From a bacterium (GTDB taxonomy: Bacteria; Campylobacterota; Campylobacteria; Campylobacterales; Sulfurimonadaceae), in assembly GCA_018825665.1 (NCBI GenBank), contig JAHJEG010000011.1, forward strand, positions 51,062 through 115,061: 64,000 nucleotides of DNA. The letters are read 5' to 3'. The position numbers and the translations under genes were made by a program. Below are positions 53,011-61,305 of the stretch, one piece after another; position 1 is the first letter of the stretch, and every line of letters begins with the position of its first letter. Below the pieces are notes generated by a model. That model saw nothing but the letters and a program-made list of their open reading frames with translations, was not told the origin of the DNA and searched no databases.

Positions 53011-53682
53011 CTAGCTGTAAAGTCTAATCTCCCCACCCTGTTTGGCATACATCATCAGGCTTGCTATATTTACAGATCTGTCACAGGAGCGTTCCAGTTT
53101 TCTGAGAGTCCCTAGCACCTTTACATATTCAGAGGAGAGTTCTTTTTCATCTATGATGATTGTCATAATCTCTTTTTCCAAAATAGAAAAAAGGTCATCG
53201 TTTTTGCTCTCTTCAACCATAACTTTAGTATAGAAATCCTCTACATTGCACGCATCAAAATTTTTAAAGCACTCGAGTATGTATGTCAGGGCAGTGACAG
53301 TGCTTTTATGGAGTTGAATGATTGTGCTGTTTAAAGGCTTGAGATTGCATTCACTCTCAAAATGCTGTTTCATACGGCGGGAGTATTTCTTGACACCTTC
53401 ACCTATATTAATGATCTCATTCGTCATCTTTAAGTAAGCCACCAAAGAGCGAAGCTCAGTAGCTTCAGGTCCGTACAAAGCGAAAGTCTTAATAATCTCG
53501 TTGTCTATGATATCGCCTTGTGACGCAATATTGGCCAACTTTGTCTCAACATCTTTAAAGCCGTTTATATTAGCCGAGGCATAAGCCTCAAGTGAATCTT
53601 TGCTGGCCTGTGTGATATTTTCTAAAAGATTAGAGATAACCTTTCTAATCTCGAATATTTTTGTGTCATATTTTGTTGACAT
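53011..53682 (-). CDS. phoU: PhoU-like phosphate regulator
   Basis: 223 residues, all helical, with a repeated three-helix unit typical of PhoU: VETKLANIASQGDIIDNEIIKTFAL...ATELRSLVAYLKMTNEIINIGEGVKKYSRR in the first, and SSEYVKVLGTLRKLERSCDRSVNIASLMMY in the second (E..gD.a.ni). It is placed downstream of pstB with a 47-nt gap. It is expected to couple the Pst transporter with the Pho sensor kinase. Confidence 0.85.
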   Translation of the reverse strand: MSTKYDTKIFEIRKVISNLLENITQASKDSLEAYASANINGFKDVETKLANIASQGDIIDNEIIKTFALYGPEATELRSLVAYLKMTNEIINIGEGVKKYSRRMKQHFESECNLKPLNSTIIQLHKSTVTALTYILECFKNFDACNVEDFYTKVMVEESKNDDLFSILEKEIMTIIIDEKELSSEYVKVLGTLRKLERSCDRSVNIASLMMYAKQGGEIRLYS

Positions 53683-53729
53683 GGTTTTTCCTTATAAATA
53701 TTTTTTTCCCTTGTTTGTATATTTTGGTA

Positions 53730-54515
53730 TCAACCAAACTTACCGGTTATATATTCTTCTGTTAATTTTTCTTTGGGTGTTACAAACATCTCTTCCGTAC
53801 GACCAAGCTCTATAAGCTCACCAAGATACATAAATCCCGTATAATCACTCACCCTTGCGGCCTGCTGCATGTTGTGTGTAACTATTACGATAGAGACTCT
53901 CTCTTTTAATTCAACGACGAGCTCTTCTATCCCTGCCGTTGAAATCGGGTCAAGTGCAGATGTCGGTTCATCAAAGAGTAAAACCTCGGGTTCAACCGCA
54001 ATGGCTCTTGCGATGCAGAGTCTTTGCTGTTGACCGCCTGACAAACCGTTTGCATCATGTTTGAGTCTCTCTTTTACCTCTTTGAAAATAGCTGCGTCTT
54101 GAAGCGCCTTTTCCACTCTGTCTTTTAGCTCAGTTTTATTCTTAATTCCCTGAAGACGCATTCCGTAGGCTACATTGTCAAAAATGCTCATAGGAAAGGC
54201 CGTAGGTTTTTGAAAAATCATACCTATCTGAATTCTCAGTTTGATCAAATCTTCATTTTTACTTAGGATATTTCTGTTTTTAAATAAGATCTCTCCTGCG
54301 TATTCGTTTCCTGGATACAGGTCATGCATACGGTTAAAACTTCTCAAAAGTGTCGTCTTTCCGCAGCCTGAGGGCCCAATAAGTGCGGTTACACTGTTTT
54401 TGGCAATCGGCATGTTCAAAGTTTTTATGCTTGGTGCGTCCGCTCCGTCATAAGTAAATTCAAAATTTTGAACCTCTAATGCTTTTTCCTCTTTTATATC
54501 AACTATAGTCGCCAT
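53730..54515 (-). CDS. pstB: Phosphate ABC transporter ATP-binding protein PstB
   Basis: 261 residues from ATG 54515, which overlaps the pstA stop by one base. Marks: Walker [11 protein letters not shown] (~44), [21 protein letters not shown] (typical PstB Q-loop, ~96), [14 protein letters not shown] (~150), [21 protein letters not shown] (~173) and [26 protein letters not shown] near the end is also PstB-specific. Confidence 0.97.
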   Translation of the reverse strand: MATIVDIKEEKALEVQNFEFTYDGADAPSIKTLNMPIAKNSVTALIGPSGCGKTTLLRSFNRMHDLYPGNEYAGEILFKNRNILSKNEDLIKLRIQIGMIFQKPTAFPMSIFDNVAYGMRLQGIKNKTELKDRVEKALQDAAIFKEVKERLKHDANGLSGGQQQRLCIARAIAVEPEVLLFDEPTSALDPISTAGIEELVVELKERVSIVIVTHNMQQAARVSDYTGFMYLGELIELGRTEEMFVTPKEKLTEEYITGKFG

Positions 54516-55357
54516 TATTTGCCTCTCTTTCTCATTAAAAATATTCGTCCGATTATGTTTAAACTTAAAATAAACATAGATAGTATAAAGGCCGCTGCCC
54601 ATCCAAGACGCTGCCAGTCCTCATAGGGGCTCGTTGCATAATTATACATGGTCACGGTCAGGGAAGCCATAGGTTCCATCATGTCCGTATTTAAAAAGTT
54701 ATCGTTAAATGAAGTAAAAAGAAGAGGTGCCGTTTCTCCGGCAACTCTTGCTACTCCAAGTAAAACACCGGTCAAAATACCGGCTTTTGCTCCGCGATAC
54801 ACAACCTGTATAATCACCTTGTACTTTGGTGCTCCAAGTGCGAATGCCGCTTCGCGAAGGGTGGAGGGAACAAGCTGAAGCATATCGTCCGTAGTTCGCA
54901 AGATAATAGGCAGCATGATGATTGTAAGAGCAATGGAACCCGCCCAGCCGCTAAAGTGCCCCATCGGAGCAACCACTATAGCATACACAAAGGCGCCGAT
55001 TACGATACTAGGGGCAGACATCATAATATCCGAGATATCTCTGATTGTCTCGGCAAGTTTTGACTTTTGTCCGTATTCGCTTAAATATGTTCCGGCTAAA
55101 ATACCAAAAGGGACACCAAATAGGGTGGCGACACCGACAATCATAAGCTGACCGATAAGTGCATGCTTGAGTCCGCTCTCATCATATCCTGGAGGTGCTC
55201 CCTCTTGTGAAAAGATAGTCCAGCTCAGGGCATCTATACCGTTAAATATAAGCACTCCCAAAATCCAAAACAGGAATCCTATACCTATGAGTGCGGAGAT
55301 AGTTGAGAGGGTCATCACTATGTAATTGGTGATTATTCTTTTTTGAGTATGCGTCAT
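54515..55357 (-). CDS. pstA: Phosphate ABC transporter permease PstA
   Basis: 280 residues with six membrane helices. EAA-loop motif [50 protein letters not shown] (~180-230), which is diagnostic for Pst permeases. TTG directly before the ATG would give one residue more and a 4-nt overlap with pstC; the ATG gives a one-base overlap. Confidence 0.96.
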   Translation of the reverse strand: MTHTQKRIITNYIVMTLSTISALIGIGFLFWILGVLIFNGIDALSWTIFSQEGAPPGYDESGLKHALIGQLMIVGVATLFGVPFGILAGTYLSEYGQKSKLAETIRDISDIMMSAPSIVIGAFVYAIVVAPMGHFSGWAGSIALTIIMLPIILRTTDDMLQLVPSTLREAAFALGAPKYKVIIQVVYRGAKAGILTGVLLGVARVAGETAPLLFTSFNDNFLNTDMMEPMASLTVTMYNYATSPYEDWQRLGWAAAFILSMFILSLNIIGRIFLMRKRGK

Positions 55358-56223
55358 CAAGCTATCCTTTTCTTACGTAAAAAGTAAAATTTCGCAATGG
55401 AGATGATTGTAAAACTGATTACAAGTAAAATCAAAGATAATTCAAAAAGACTTGAATAGTAAAGATCGGTATCGGCTTCATTGAATTCGTTTGCAAGCGT
55501 TACCGGTATTGAAGTGGCAGCTTCTGTCAGGTCTGTAGAGATCCTGTGTACGTTACCCATAACAAAGGTTACAGCCATCGTCTCACCGATTGCACGTCCG
55601 AGTGCCAGGATAAATGAGCCGATTATCCCAGCTTTTGCGTAGGGAATGACAATATCTTTTATAACATCCCATTTTGTCCCGCCAAGTGCATACGCTGATT
55701 CTTTTAATATGTCCGGAGTCGTATTCATAGCATCTCTGGTCACTGCCGCCATAAAAGGCAAAATCATAATAGAAAGCACGATTCCTGCCGTAAGCATACT
55801 TATCCCGATGCCGCCAAAAGCATCTCTTACAATGGGTACAAAATAAAAGAGCCCCCACATGCCGTAAATTACAGAAGGTATAGCCGCGAGAAGCTCTATG
55901 GATACTCCCACGGGCGACTTGAGTTTTGCAGGTGCAAGCTCACTCAAAAAAATTGCAACCCCGATCGCAAGCGGAACCGCCAGGACCATAGCTAAAAAGG
56001 TTGAGACGACCGAACCGTAGATTGCAGGCAAGGCACCAAATTTTTCCAGGTTGGGTGCCCATTTTGTTTCTGTTATAAAATCAAAACCAAAAGCTTCCAT
56101 CGATGTCATGGAGTTTTGAAAAAGTACGGTGAAAATCCAAGCAACAATCAGCAATATAGCAATAGCTATAAATTTTGTTAAGTGCGCAAATAATTTGTCA
56201 ATAAGAATGCTCAAATTTAACAT
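55357..56223 (-). CDS. pstC: Phosphate ABC transporter permease PstC
   Basis: 288 residues, six helices. EAA-loop ILKESAYALGGTKWDVIKDIVIPYAKAGIIGSFILALGRAIGETMAVTFVMGN (~170-225). It is the first gene of pstCAB-phoU. AAGAGGAGA is the ribosome site. pstS is not in this operon but 3.7 kb away on the other strand. Confidence 0.96.
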   Translation of the reverse strand: MLNLSILIDKLFAHLTKFIAIAILLIVAWIFTVLFQNSMTSMEAFGFDFITETKWAPNLEKFGALPAIYGSVVSTFLAMVLAVPLAIGVAIFLSELAPAKLKSPVGVSIELLAAIPSVIYGMWGLFYFVPIVRDAFGGIGISMLTAGIVLSIMILPFMAAVTRDAMNTTPDILKESAYALGGTKWDVIKDIVIPYAKAGIIGSFILALGRAIGETMAVTFVMGNVHRISTDLTEAATSIPVTLANEFNEADTDLYYSSLFELSLILLVISFTIISIAKFYFLRKKRIA

Positions 56224-56248
56224 CTCCTCTTAAAAGTTAAAGTTTATA

Positions 56249-56281
56249 ATTATAAAAAAATTTGGTTACATTAAGGTTACC
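56249..56281 (-). promoter_or_regulatory. pstCAB promoter with Pho-type direct repeat
   Basis: On the minus strand GGTAACCTTAATGTAACC (GTAACC twice, 11-bp period, 56264-56281) is followed 9 bp later by TATAAT (56249-56254), which is ~26 nt before the pstC start. Confidence 0.7.
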
Positions 56282-56348
56282 AAAATAGTTTTATATGCAT
56301 AAAATCAGTTCCATGAAGCTCAATATTTTAAATTTAAAGTAATCTTCA

Positions 56349-56369
56349 AGAGTATCGAGTGTATACTCT
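56349..56369. promoter_or_regulatory. Inverted repeat upstream of pit
   Basis: AGAGTAT-CGAGTGT-ATACTCT, a 7-bp dyad with a 7-bp spacer, about 90 nt before the pit ATG. It could be an operator or the leader stem of the pit transcript. Confidence 0.45.
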
Positions 56370-56457
56370 GTATATCACTGTTTTTTTTGGTGCAATATAT
56401 TAAAACAACTGAGTTCATGAATCGTAGGATCTCATTTAACACGAAGGGGAAGGGTGT

Positions 56458-58089
56458 ATGGAAATTGGAATTCTGAAAAAAATGGAAAAAGAGGCTATCA
56501 AAGGCAGCGGAATCGATTTTATAAGATTGGGTATGGCCTTGTTTTTTATGGTGGCTGTTTTGGCGTACAGCTTCATGAATATGGGAGGTTTGCCAAATAA
56601 TGCCTTTTTGGCGATAGCGGCTCTGTTTGGCGCATATATGGCTATGAACATAGGCGCCAATGATGTAGCAAACAATGTCGGACCGGCGGTAGGTTCAAAA
56701 GCTCTTACAATGGGAGGAGCGATTGTTATTGCTGCAATATTTGAAGCCTCAGGCGCATTTATAGCCGGCGGTGATGTAGTTAAAACGATTAAAAAGGGGA
56801 TTATCGATATTTCTGCTTTTGGCGGGAATGTAGATCCTTTTATCTGGGCTATGATGGCTGCTTTGCTTGCCGCAGCCTTATGGCTTAATTTTGCCACTAT
56901 GATGAAAGCCCCCGTTTCAACCACCCACTCCATAGTCGGAGGCGTTATGGGAGCCGGGATAGCTGCTGCGGGTTTTAGCATCGTTTCCTGGGGGACAATG
57001 GCGACTATCGCTGCTTCATGGGTCATCTCACCTGTACTGGGAGGGGTTATTGCCGCCATATTTTTATTTTCCATAAAAAAGACTATGGTCTTTCAGGAGG
57101 ACAAGGTTACGGCGGCATCTAAATGGGTTCCTGTTTTTGTGGCAATCATGTCCTGGGCTTTTGTTACCTACCTGACACTCAAGGGTTTGAAAAACCTTTG
57201 GCCTTCAATCGTCGATATCCTGGTCTTTTTACCTGATACAAAAAAACCCACATTTTTGGTTGCATCGGGTTTTGGACTTGTCATTGCTGTGATTGTGTAT
57301 TTTCTTGTCAAGTCTGTAGTATTGAAAAAAGTGCCTAGACTTGAGAACACTAGAGCGGGCGTTAACGCGCTTTTTACCGTTCCCCTTATCTTTGCCGCGG
57401 CGCTTTTGAGTTTTGCACACGGGGCAAACGATGTCGCAAATGCTATCGGACCCTTGGCGGCTATCAATGATGCCGTGGTAAGCGGCGGCATATCCTCCAA
57501 GGCGAGTATCCCGTTTTGGGTTATGGCAGTCGGAGCAATCGGTATCTCTTTGGGACTGGCTCTTTATGGACCCAAACTTATCAGAACCGTAGGTGGAGAG
57601 ATTACCGAGCTTGACCAGATACGGGCATTTTCTGTAGCTATGGCCGCTTCAATTACGGTTATTATAGCGTCTCAGCTTGGGCTTCCGGTAAGTTCGACAC
57701 ATATCGCAATAGGCGGTATTTTCGGTGTCGGATTTTTGAGAGAGTATCTTGAACCGACTCTTGCAAAAGACAGGATTGAACAGGATAAAGAGACCATAGG
57801 GGATGAGAAAAAACTTTTAAGGGCATTGCATGCAGAACTAAAAAGTTTAGAAGATAAAGAGCAAAAGAGCAAAGAAGACTATGAACGGATCGTGGCTCTG
57901 TACAAAATGATAGATACGGAAGAGGAGCGTTTAAAAGATGCCAAAAAGCATTTGAAATCTTCAGAAAAAGTAAAATACGTCAAAAGAGACGCAGTCAAAA
58001 AGATTATAGCCGCATGGCTGATTACCGTTCCTGCAGCGGCAGTACTTGCAGCGGCAATCTTTTTCATGATTAAAGGGATAGTCCTTTAA
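56458..58089 (+). CDS. pit: Low-affinity inorganic phosphate transporter Pit
   Basis: 543 residues, PiT family, H+- or Na+-coupled. Two copies of the signature: GANDVANNVGPAVGSKALT (~60-80) and AHGANDVANAIGPLAAIN (~320-340), with matching KAPVSTTHSIVGGVMG and LPVSSTHIAIGGIFG segments. An acidic/basic coiled-coil insertion of about 75 residues (~440-515) sits between the last two helices on the cytoplasmic side. It is divergent from pstC and followed after 28 nt by two PPK2 genes. No Pho box is seen upstream, so it is probably not under the same control as pstSCAB. Confidence 0.93.
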   Translation: MEIGILKKMEKEAIKGSGIDFIRLGMALFFMVAVLAYSFMNMGGLPNNAFLAIAALFGAYMAMNIGANDVANNVGPAVGSKALTMGGAIVIAAIFEASGAFIAGGDVVKTIKKGIIDISAFGGNVDPFIWAMMAALLAAALWLNFATMMKAPVSTTHSIVGGVMGAGIAAAGFSIVSWGTMATIAASWVISPVLGGVIAAIFLFSIKKTMVFQEDKVTAASKWVPVFVAIMSWAFVTYLTLKGLKNLWPSIVDILVFLPDTKKPTFLVASGFGLVIAVIVYFLVKSVVLKKVPRLENTRAGVNALFTVPLIFAAALLSFAHGANDVANAIGPLAAINDAVVSGGISSKASIPFWVMAVGAIGISLGLALYGPKLIRTVGGEITELDQIRAFSVAMAASITVIIASQLGLPVSSTHIAIGGIFGVGFLREYLEPTLAKDRIEQDKETIGDEKKLLRALHAELKSLEDKEQKSKEDYERIVALYKMIDTEEERLKDAKKHLKSSEKVKYVKRDAVKKIIAAWLITVPAAAVLAAAIFFMIKGIVL

Positions 58090-58117
58090 TCATAAAAACT
58101 CTAAGGGGAGGTATCGC

Positions 58118-59005
58118 ATGGATAAAACTAATCAAAATATTTTTGAAATTGATGGGGAAAAGGTATCGTTTGAGGAGCTCATAGATGCATATAAAAAATC
58201 AAAGAACGGTGCAGGCAAGGCTCGGCTTAAAAGAGACAATGAACAGGAATTAAAGCCTTTTCAGGCCGAACTTATAAAACTGCAAAAATATCTTGAGAAA
58301 ACCAAGCAGAAGATGATTATTCTTTTTGAGGGGCGTGATGCAGCCGGAAAAGGCGGAACCATCAGAAGAGTAACAAGATATATGGACGAGAAACATTACC
58401 GCGTGGTGGCCCTTGGCAAGCCTACGCAAGAGCAAAAAACACAATGGTTCTATCAAAAATATATTCAGCATTTCCCTATCGGGGGAGAGATAGTCCTTTT
58501 TGACAGGAGCTGGTACAACAGAGCCATGGTTGAGCATGTCTTCGATTTTTGTTCACAAAAAGAGTATGAGGACTTTATGACAGGGGTCAAAGGTTTTGAG
58601 AGAGATCTGACAAGGCAGGGGATTGTCCTTATAAAGCTTTATTTCAGTGTGACCAAAGATGAACAGGCCAGAAGATTTGAGAGGAGAAAAAACGATCCTC
58701 TCAGACAATGGAAACTAAGTGAAATAGACCTTCAAGCCCAGGAGAGATGGGATGACTTTACAAATACAAAATACCATATGATAAAAGACACCCATTCTCA
58801 CAATGCTCCCTGGACCATAGTGCGTTCAAACGACAAACATAAGGCGAGGCTTGAATCTCTAAAAGTGATTTTAAACTCTATAGACTATGAAAACAGGGAT
58901 GCGGACCTGAATTATGCGCTTGATCCGAAAATCGTGATATCGGGAGCCAGAGAGGTTGAAATCATGGATGCGCAAAGACTCAGAAGAGGTAAATTCATAG
59001 GCTAA
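58118..59005 (+). CDS. ppk2: Polyphosphate kinase 2 family, copy 1
   Basis: 295 residues. Transfers phosphate between polyphosphate and nucleotides in the cytoplasm. Marks: Walker A GRDAAGKGGTIRR (~70), lid arginines in the R/K-rich segment, Walker B LFDRSWYNRAMVEHV (~128) and RFERRKNDPLRQWKLSEID (~188). About 70 N-terminal residues precede the core. Single-domain, so class I or III. It is followed after 24 nt by a second copy. Confidence 0.93.
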   Translation: MDKTNQNIFEIDGEKVSFEELIDAYKKSKNGAGKARLKRDNEQELKPFQAELIKLQKYLEKTKQKMIILFEGRDAAGKGGTIRRVTRYMDEKHYRVVALGKPTQEQKTQWFYQKYIQHFPIGGEIVLFDRSWYNRAMVEHVFDFCSQKEYEDFMTGVKGFERDLTRQGIVLIKLYFSVTKDEQARRFERRKNDPLRQWKLSEIDLQAQERWDDFTNTKYHMIKDTHSHNAPWTIVRSNDKHKARLESLKVILNSIDYENRDADLNYALDPKIVISGAREVEIMDAQRLRRGKFIG

Positions 59006-59029
59006 GAAGCTAAAGTAAAAAGGCGGAAT

Positions 59030-59866
59030 ATGTCAAACAAAGAGAAATCAAAAGCCCAAAAAAGAAAGAACAAGGTAAAGGTCTGGATTAAAAAAGAGAC
59101 TTTGGAGTATGAGAAAGAGCTTGTGAAATTGCAGGTGGAGCTTATGAAACTGCAAAGCCACGTAAAAGAGCAGGGTCTTAAGATACTGATGATCTTTGAG
59201 GGTCGCGATGCTGCGGGCAAGGGCGGCACGATCAAGAGAATCACCGAGTATTTAAATCCAAGGGGTGCCAGGGTCGTGGCTTTGGAAAAGCCTGATGAAA
59301 GAGAAAAAACCCAATGGTACTTTCAAAGATATGTCGAGCATTTACCCTCAGCGGGCGAAATTGTGCTCTTTGACAGAAGCTGGTATAACAGAGCTATGGT
59401 TGAGCCTGTTATGGGTTTTTGTACCGAAAGACAGCACCACAAGTTCCTAAAAGACGCTCCGGAATTTGAGCAGATGATTGCCGAAGAGGATATCAGGATT
59501 TTCAAATTTTACTTTTCTGTTTCTAAAAAAGAGCAGGCTAAGAGGTTTAAAGCGAGAAAAACAGATCCCCTCAAACAGCATAAGTTATCGCCCGTAGACT
59601 TAGAATCGCAAAGATTATGGAATGAATACTCTTTGGCTAAGTTCATGATGCTGAGTGCGACGCACACGGAAGCTGCCCCATGGACAATCATAAAGAGCGA
59701 CAATAAAAAAAGAGCAAGGATCAATGCGATCAAACATATACTGAACTTCGTGGATTATCCTGATAAGATCGATGCGGATGAGATTGTCTTGGACAAGGAT
59801 ATTGTGATTTTTGGAAGGGATGAAGCCATAGCCATGGAGAAGAAGTTTAAGTTCTCCCTTAAATAG
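59030..59866 (+). CDS. ppk2: Polyphosphate kinase 2 family, copy 2
   Basis: 278 residues. Same core as copy 1: GRDAAGKGGTIKR (~58), FDRSWYNRAMVEPV (~117), RFKARKTDPLKQHKLSPVD (~175), ending DKDIVIFGRDEAIAME. The two copies share the complete motif set but differ in N-terminus and many surface positions, so the duplication is old. It may differ in nucleotide preference (ADP vs GDP or NMP), which cannot be read here. Confidence 0.93.
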   Translation: MSNKEKSKAQKRKNKVKVWIKKETLEYEKELVKLQVELMKLQSHVKEQGLKILMIFEGRDAAGKGGTIKRITEYLNPRGARVVALEKPDEREKTQWYFQRYVEHLPSAGEIVLFDRSWYNRAMVEPVMGFCTERQHHKFLKDAPEFEQMIAEEDIRIFKFYFSVSKKEQAKRFKARKTDPLKQHKLSPVDLESQRLWNEYSLAKFMMLSATHTEAAPWTIIKSDNKKRARINAIKHILNFVDYPDKIDADEIVLDKDIVIFGRDEAIAMEKKFKFSLK

Positions 59867-59911
59867 ATTTATTACAAGAAGGTTACCAAACCGGAGAAGC
59901 CTGTTGAGGTA

Positions 59912-59945
59912 TTGTAATCATTCTGTAATATTTAACATTTATAAT
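59912..59945 (+). promoter_or_regulatory. pstS promoter with Pho-type direct repeat
   Basis: TTGTAAT and CTGTAAT start at 59912 and 59923 (11-bp period), then TATAAT at 59940-59945. The spacing of 10 bp between repeat and -10 equals that at the phosphate porin promoter and is like that of PhoB boxes in E. coli. Confidence 0.75.
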
Positions 59946-59978
59946 TTTGCTATCTTAAAAAATAGACAAGGAAATACA

Positions 59979-60983
59979 ATGTTAAAGAAAATAGCTTCTG
60001 TTGCTTTAGTTGCGGCCGTTTCATTCACATCAACTTTTGCAGCTGATAAAATCAATGGTGCTGGTGCATCTTTTCCGGCTCCTTTATATTATGACTGGGC
60101 ATATAATTATAAAAAAGACACGAAAAACAGTGTAAACTATCAATCCATCGGCTCAGGCGGCGGTATCAAGCAAATCACTAAAAGAATCGTAGATTTCGGT
60201 GCATCTGACAAACCATTAAAAACAAAAGACCTTGCAAAAGCAAAACTTTTACAGTTTCCTGCAGTTATCGGTTCTATCGTAATCGCTTTTAATATCCAAG
60301 GGATAGCAGACGAAACTCTAAAACTTCAAAACAGCGTAGTCGCGGATATCTTCGCAGGTAAGATTACAAAATGGAACGACCCTGCTATCGCAGCCGATAA
60401 CAAAGGTTTGAAACTTCCAAACCAGGAGATTATCGTGGTTCACCGTTCAGACGGTTCAGGTACTACATATAACTTTACATATTACCTAAGCGGAAGTTCC
60501 CAGAACTGGAAAAATAACTACGGTACAGGTAAAGCGGTTGACTGGGCATGTGGAATCGGCGGTAAAGGAAATGAGGGTGTAGCCAATCTTGTAAAACAAA
60601 CTCCTTATTCAATCGGTTATATCGAAAATGCCTATAAAGATAAAAACAACCTAAGCGCTGCCGTACTTAAAACTGCAAGCGGCAAATGGGTAGTAGCAAA
60701 TGAGGAAAACTTCAAAGCTGCCGCAAAATATGCAAGCTGGACGAAAGAGGACAACTTTTATGCGATGCTGGCATTGCAGCCGGGTGATACTTCGTATCCG
60801 ATAGTCGCTGCAACATTTATATTGCTTCCAAAAGAAAAACAGGCTATGAATAAAAAAGTAACCGAGTTTTATGACTATGCTTTTAAAACAGGCGACGCTT
60901 CTGCAAAAGAGCTTGGATATATAGCACTTCCTGAAGATACAAAGAAGATGATTAGAGAATACTGGGCAGCTAATATCAAATAA
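59979..60983 (+). CDS. pstS: Phosphate-binding periplasmic protein PstS
   Basis: 334 residues from ATG 59979 (ACAAGGAAA upstream). Signal peptide (KIASVALVAAVSFTSTFAA) then DKINGAGASFPAPLYYDW; phosphate loops GASFP, SIGSGGG (~62) and RSDGSGTTYNFT (~149). WACGIGGKGNEGVANL contains the exact 10-bp repeat (60545-60554) where PstS proteins usually have W-P-x-G. It has its own Pho-type promoter and terminator. Confidence 0.96.
   Translation: MLKKIASVALVAAVSFTSTFAADKINGAGASFPAPLYYDWAYNYKKDTKNSVNYQSIGSGGGIKQITKRIVDFGASDKPLKTKDLAKAKLLQFPAVIGSIVIAFNIQGIADETLKLQNSVVADIFAGKITKWNDPAIAADNKGLKLPNQEIIVVHRSDGSGTTYNFTYYLSGSSQNWKNNYGTGKAVDWACGIGGKGNEGVANLVKQTPYSIGYIENAYKDKNNLSAAVLKTASGKWVVANEENFKAAAKYASWTKEDNFYAMLALQPGDTSYPIVAATFILLPKEKQAMNKKVTEFYDYAFKTGDASAKELGYIALPEDTKKMIREYWAANIK
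60545..60554 (-). repeat. 10-bp repeat (pstS)
   Basis: Exact with TT flank; read as WACG. Confidence 0.85.
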
Positions 60984-61008
60984 TTAAGCACAAAAGTCTC
61001 CCCTTCCA

Positions 61009-61052
61009 AGATCCGGCTTGCTCCGGATCTGTTTCATTCAATTCCCCTTTTT
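61009..61052 (+). terminator. Terminator of pstS
   Basis: AGATCCGG-CTTGCT-CCGGATCT, 25 nt past the stop, followed by GTTTC and later a T-run (61048-61054). Confidence 0.7.
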
Positions 61053-61053
61053 T

Positions 61054-61081
61054 TCGGCATGTGGAACTTTCCACATGCCGA
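61054..61081. repeat. Tail-to-tail pair of the 10-bp repeat forming a perfect hairpin
   Basis: TCGGCATGTGGAA and TTCCACATGCCGA (13 bp each) around a CT loop. Both arms are exact copies of the repeat plus its preferred flanks. It sits between the pstS terminator and the next promoter; a T-run precedes it. This paired form is typical of uptake sequences used as terminators. The rest of the 322-nt gap (60984-61305) holds only the pstS terminator and the Pho promoter of the porin. Confidence 0.9.
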
Positions 61082-61220
61082 GTTCGAATCCATTTATACA
61101 CTCTTGCACTATCCCATAATCAAGCCTTGCTTGGAACTTTCATTGTATTTGATATCCGCCACAGGCACTAAATAAGATATTTGGATGCTATAATAGCCTT
61201 ACGCAAGCCTTTGAGTTTTT

Positions 61221-61274
61221 GGTTACAAAGATGTAATTGTTTGTAATCATTATGTAACCAAATGATTTTATAAT
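61221..61274 (+). promoter_or_regulatory. Phosphate porin promoter with multiple Pho-type repeats
   Basis: GGTTACA (61221), TGTAAT (61232), TGTAAT (61242) and TGTAACC (61253) precede TATAAT (61269-61274). The outer pair GGTTACA/TGTAACC is inverted; the inner units are direct repeats with a 10-11 bp period. Confidence 0.7.
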
Positions 61275-61305
61275 TTCCCAACAAAAAAGACAAGGAAAAC
61301 AAAAA

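Noticed and set aside
56436..57074. Open frame of 212 codons antisense to the start of pit
   Set aside because: Low-complexity Ala/Ile/Pro composition that mirrors the helices of Pit; no independent support.
312..61079. Reading the 10-bp word as a Chi-like or replication-polarity signal
   Set aside because: The orientations are 12 to 8, without clear regional polarity in this window; such signals are strongly strand-biased.
61081..61110. tRNA-like T-loop GTTCGAATCC next to the inverted repeat pair
   Set aside because: The flanking bases do not form a T-stem, and no acceptor or anticodon stems can be built; it is a chance match.
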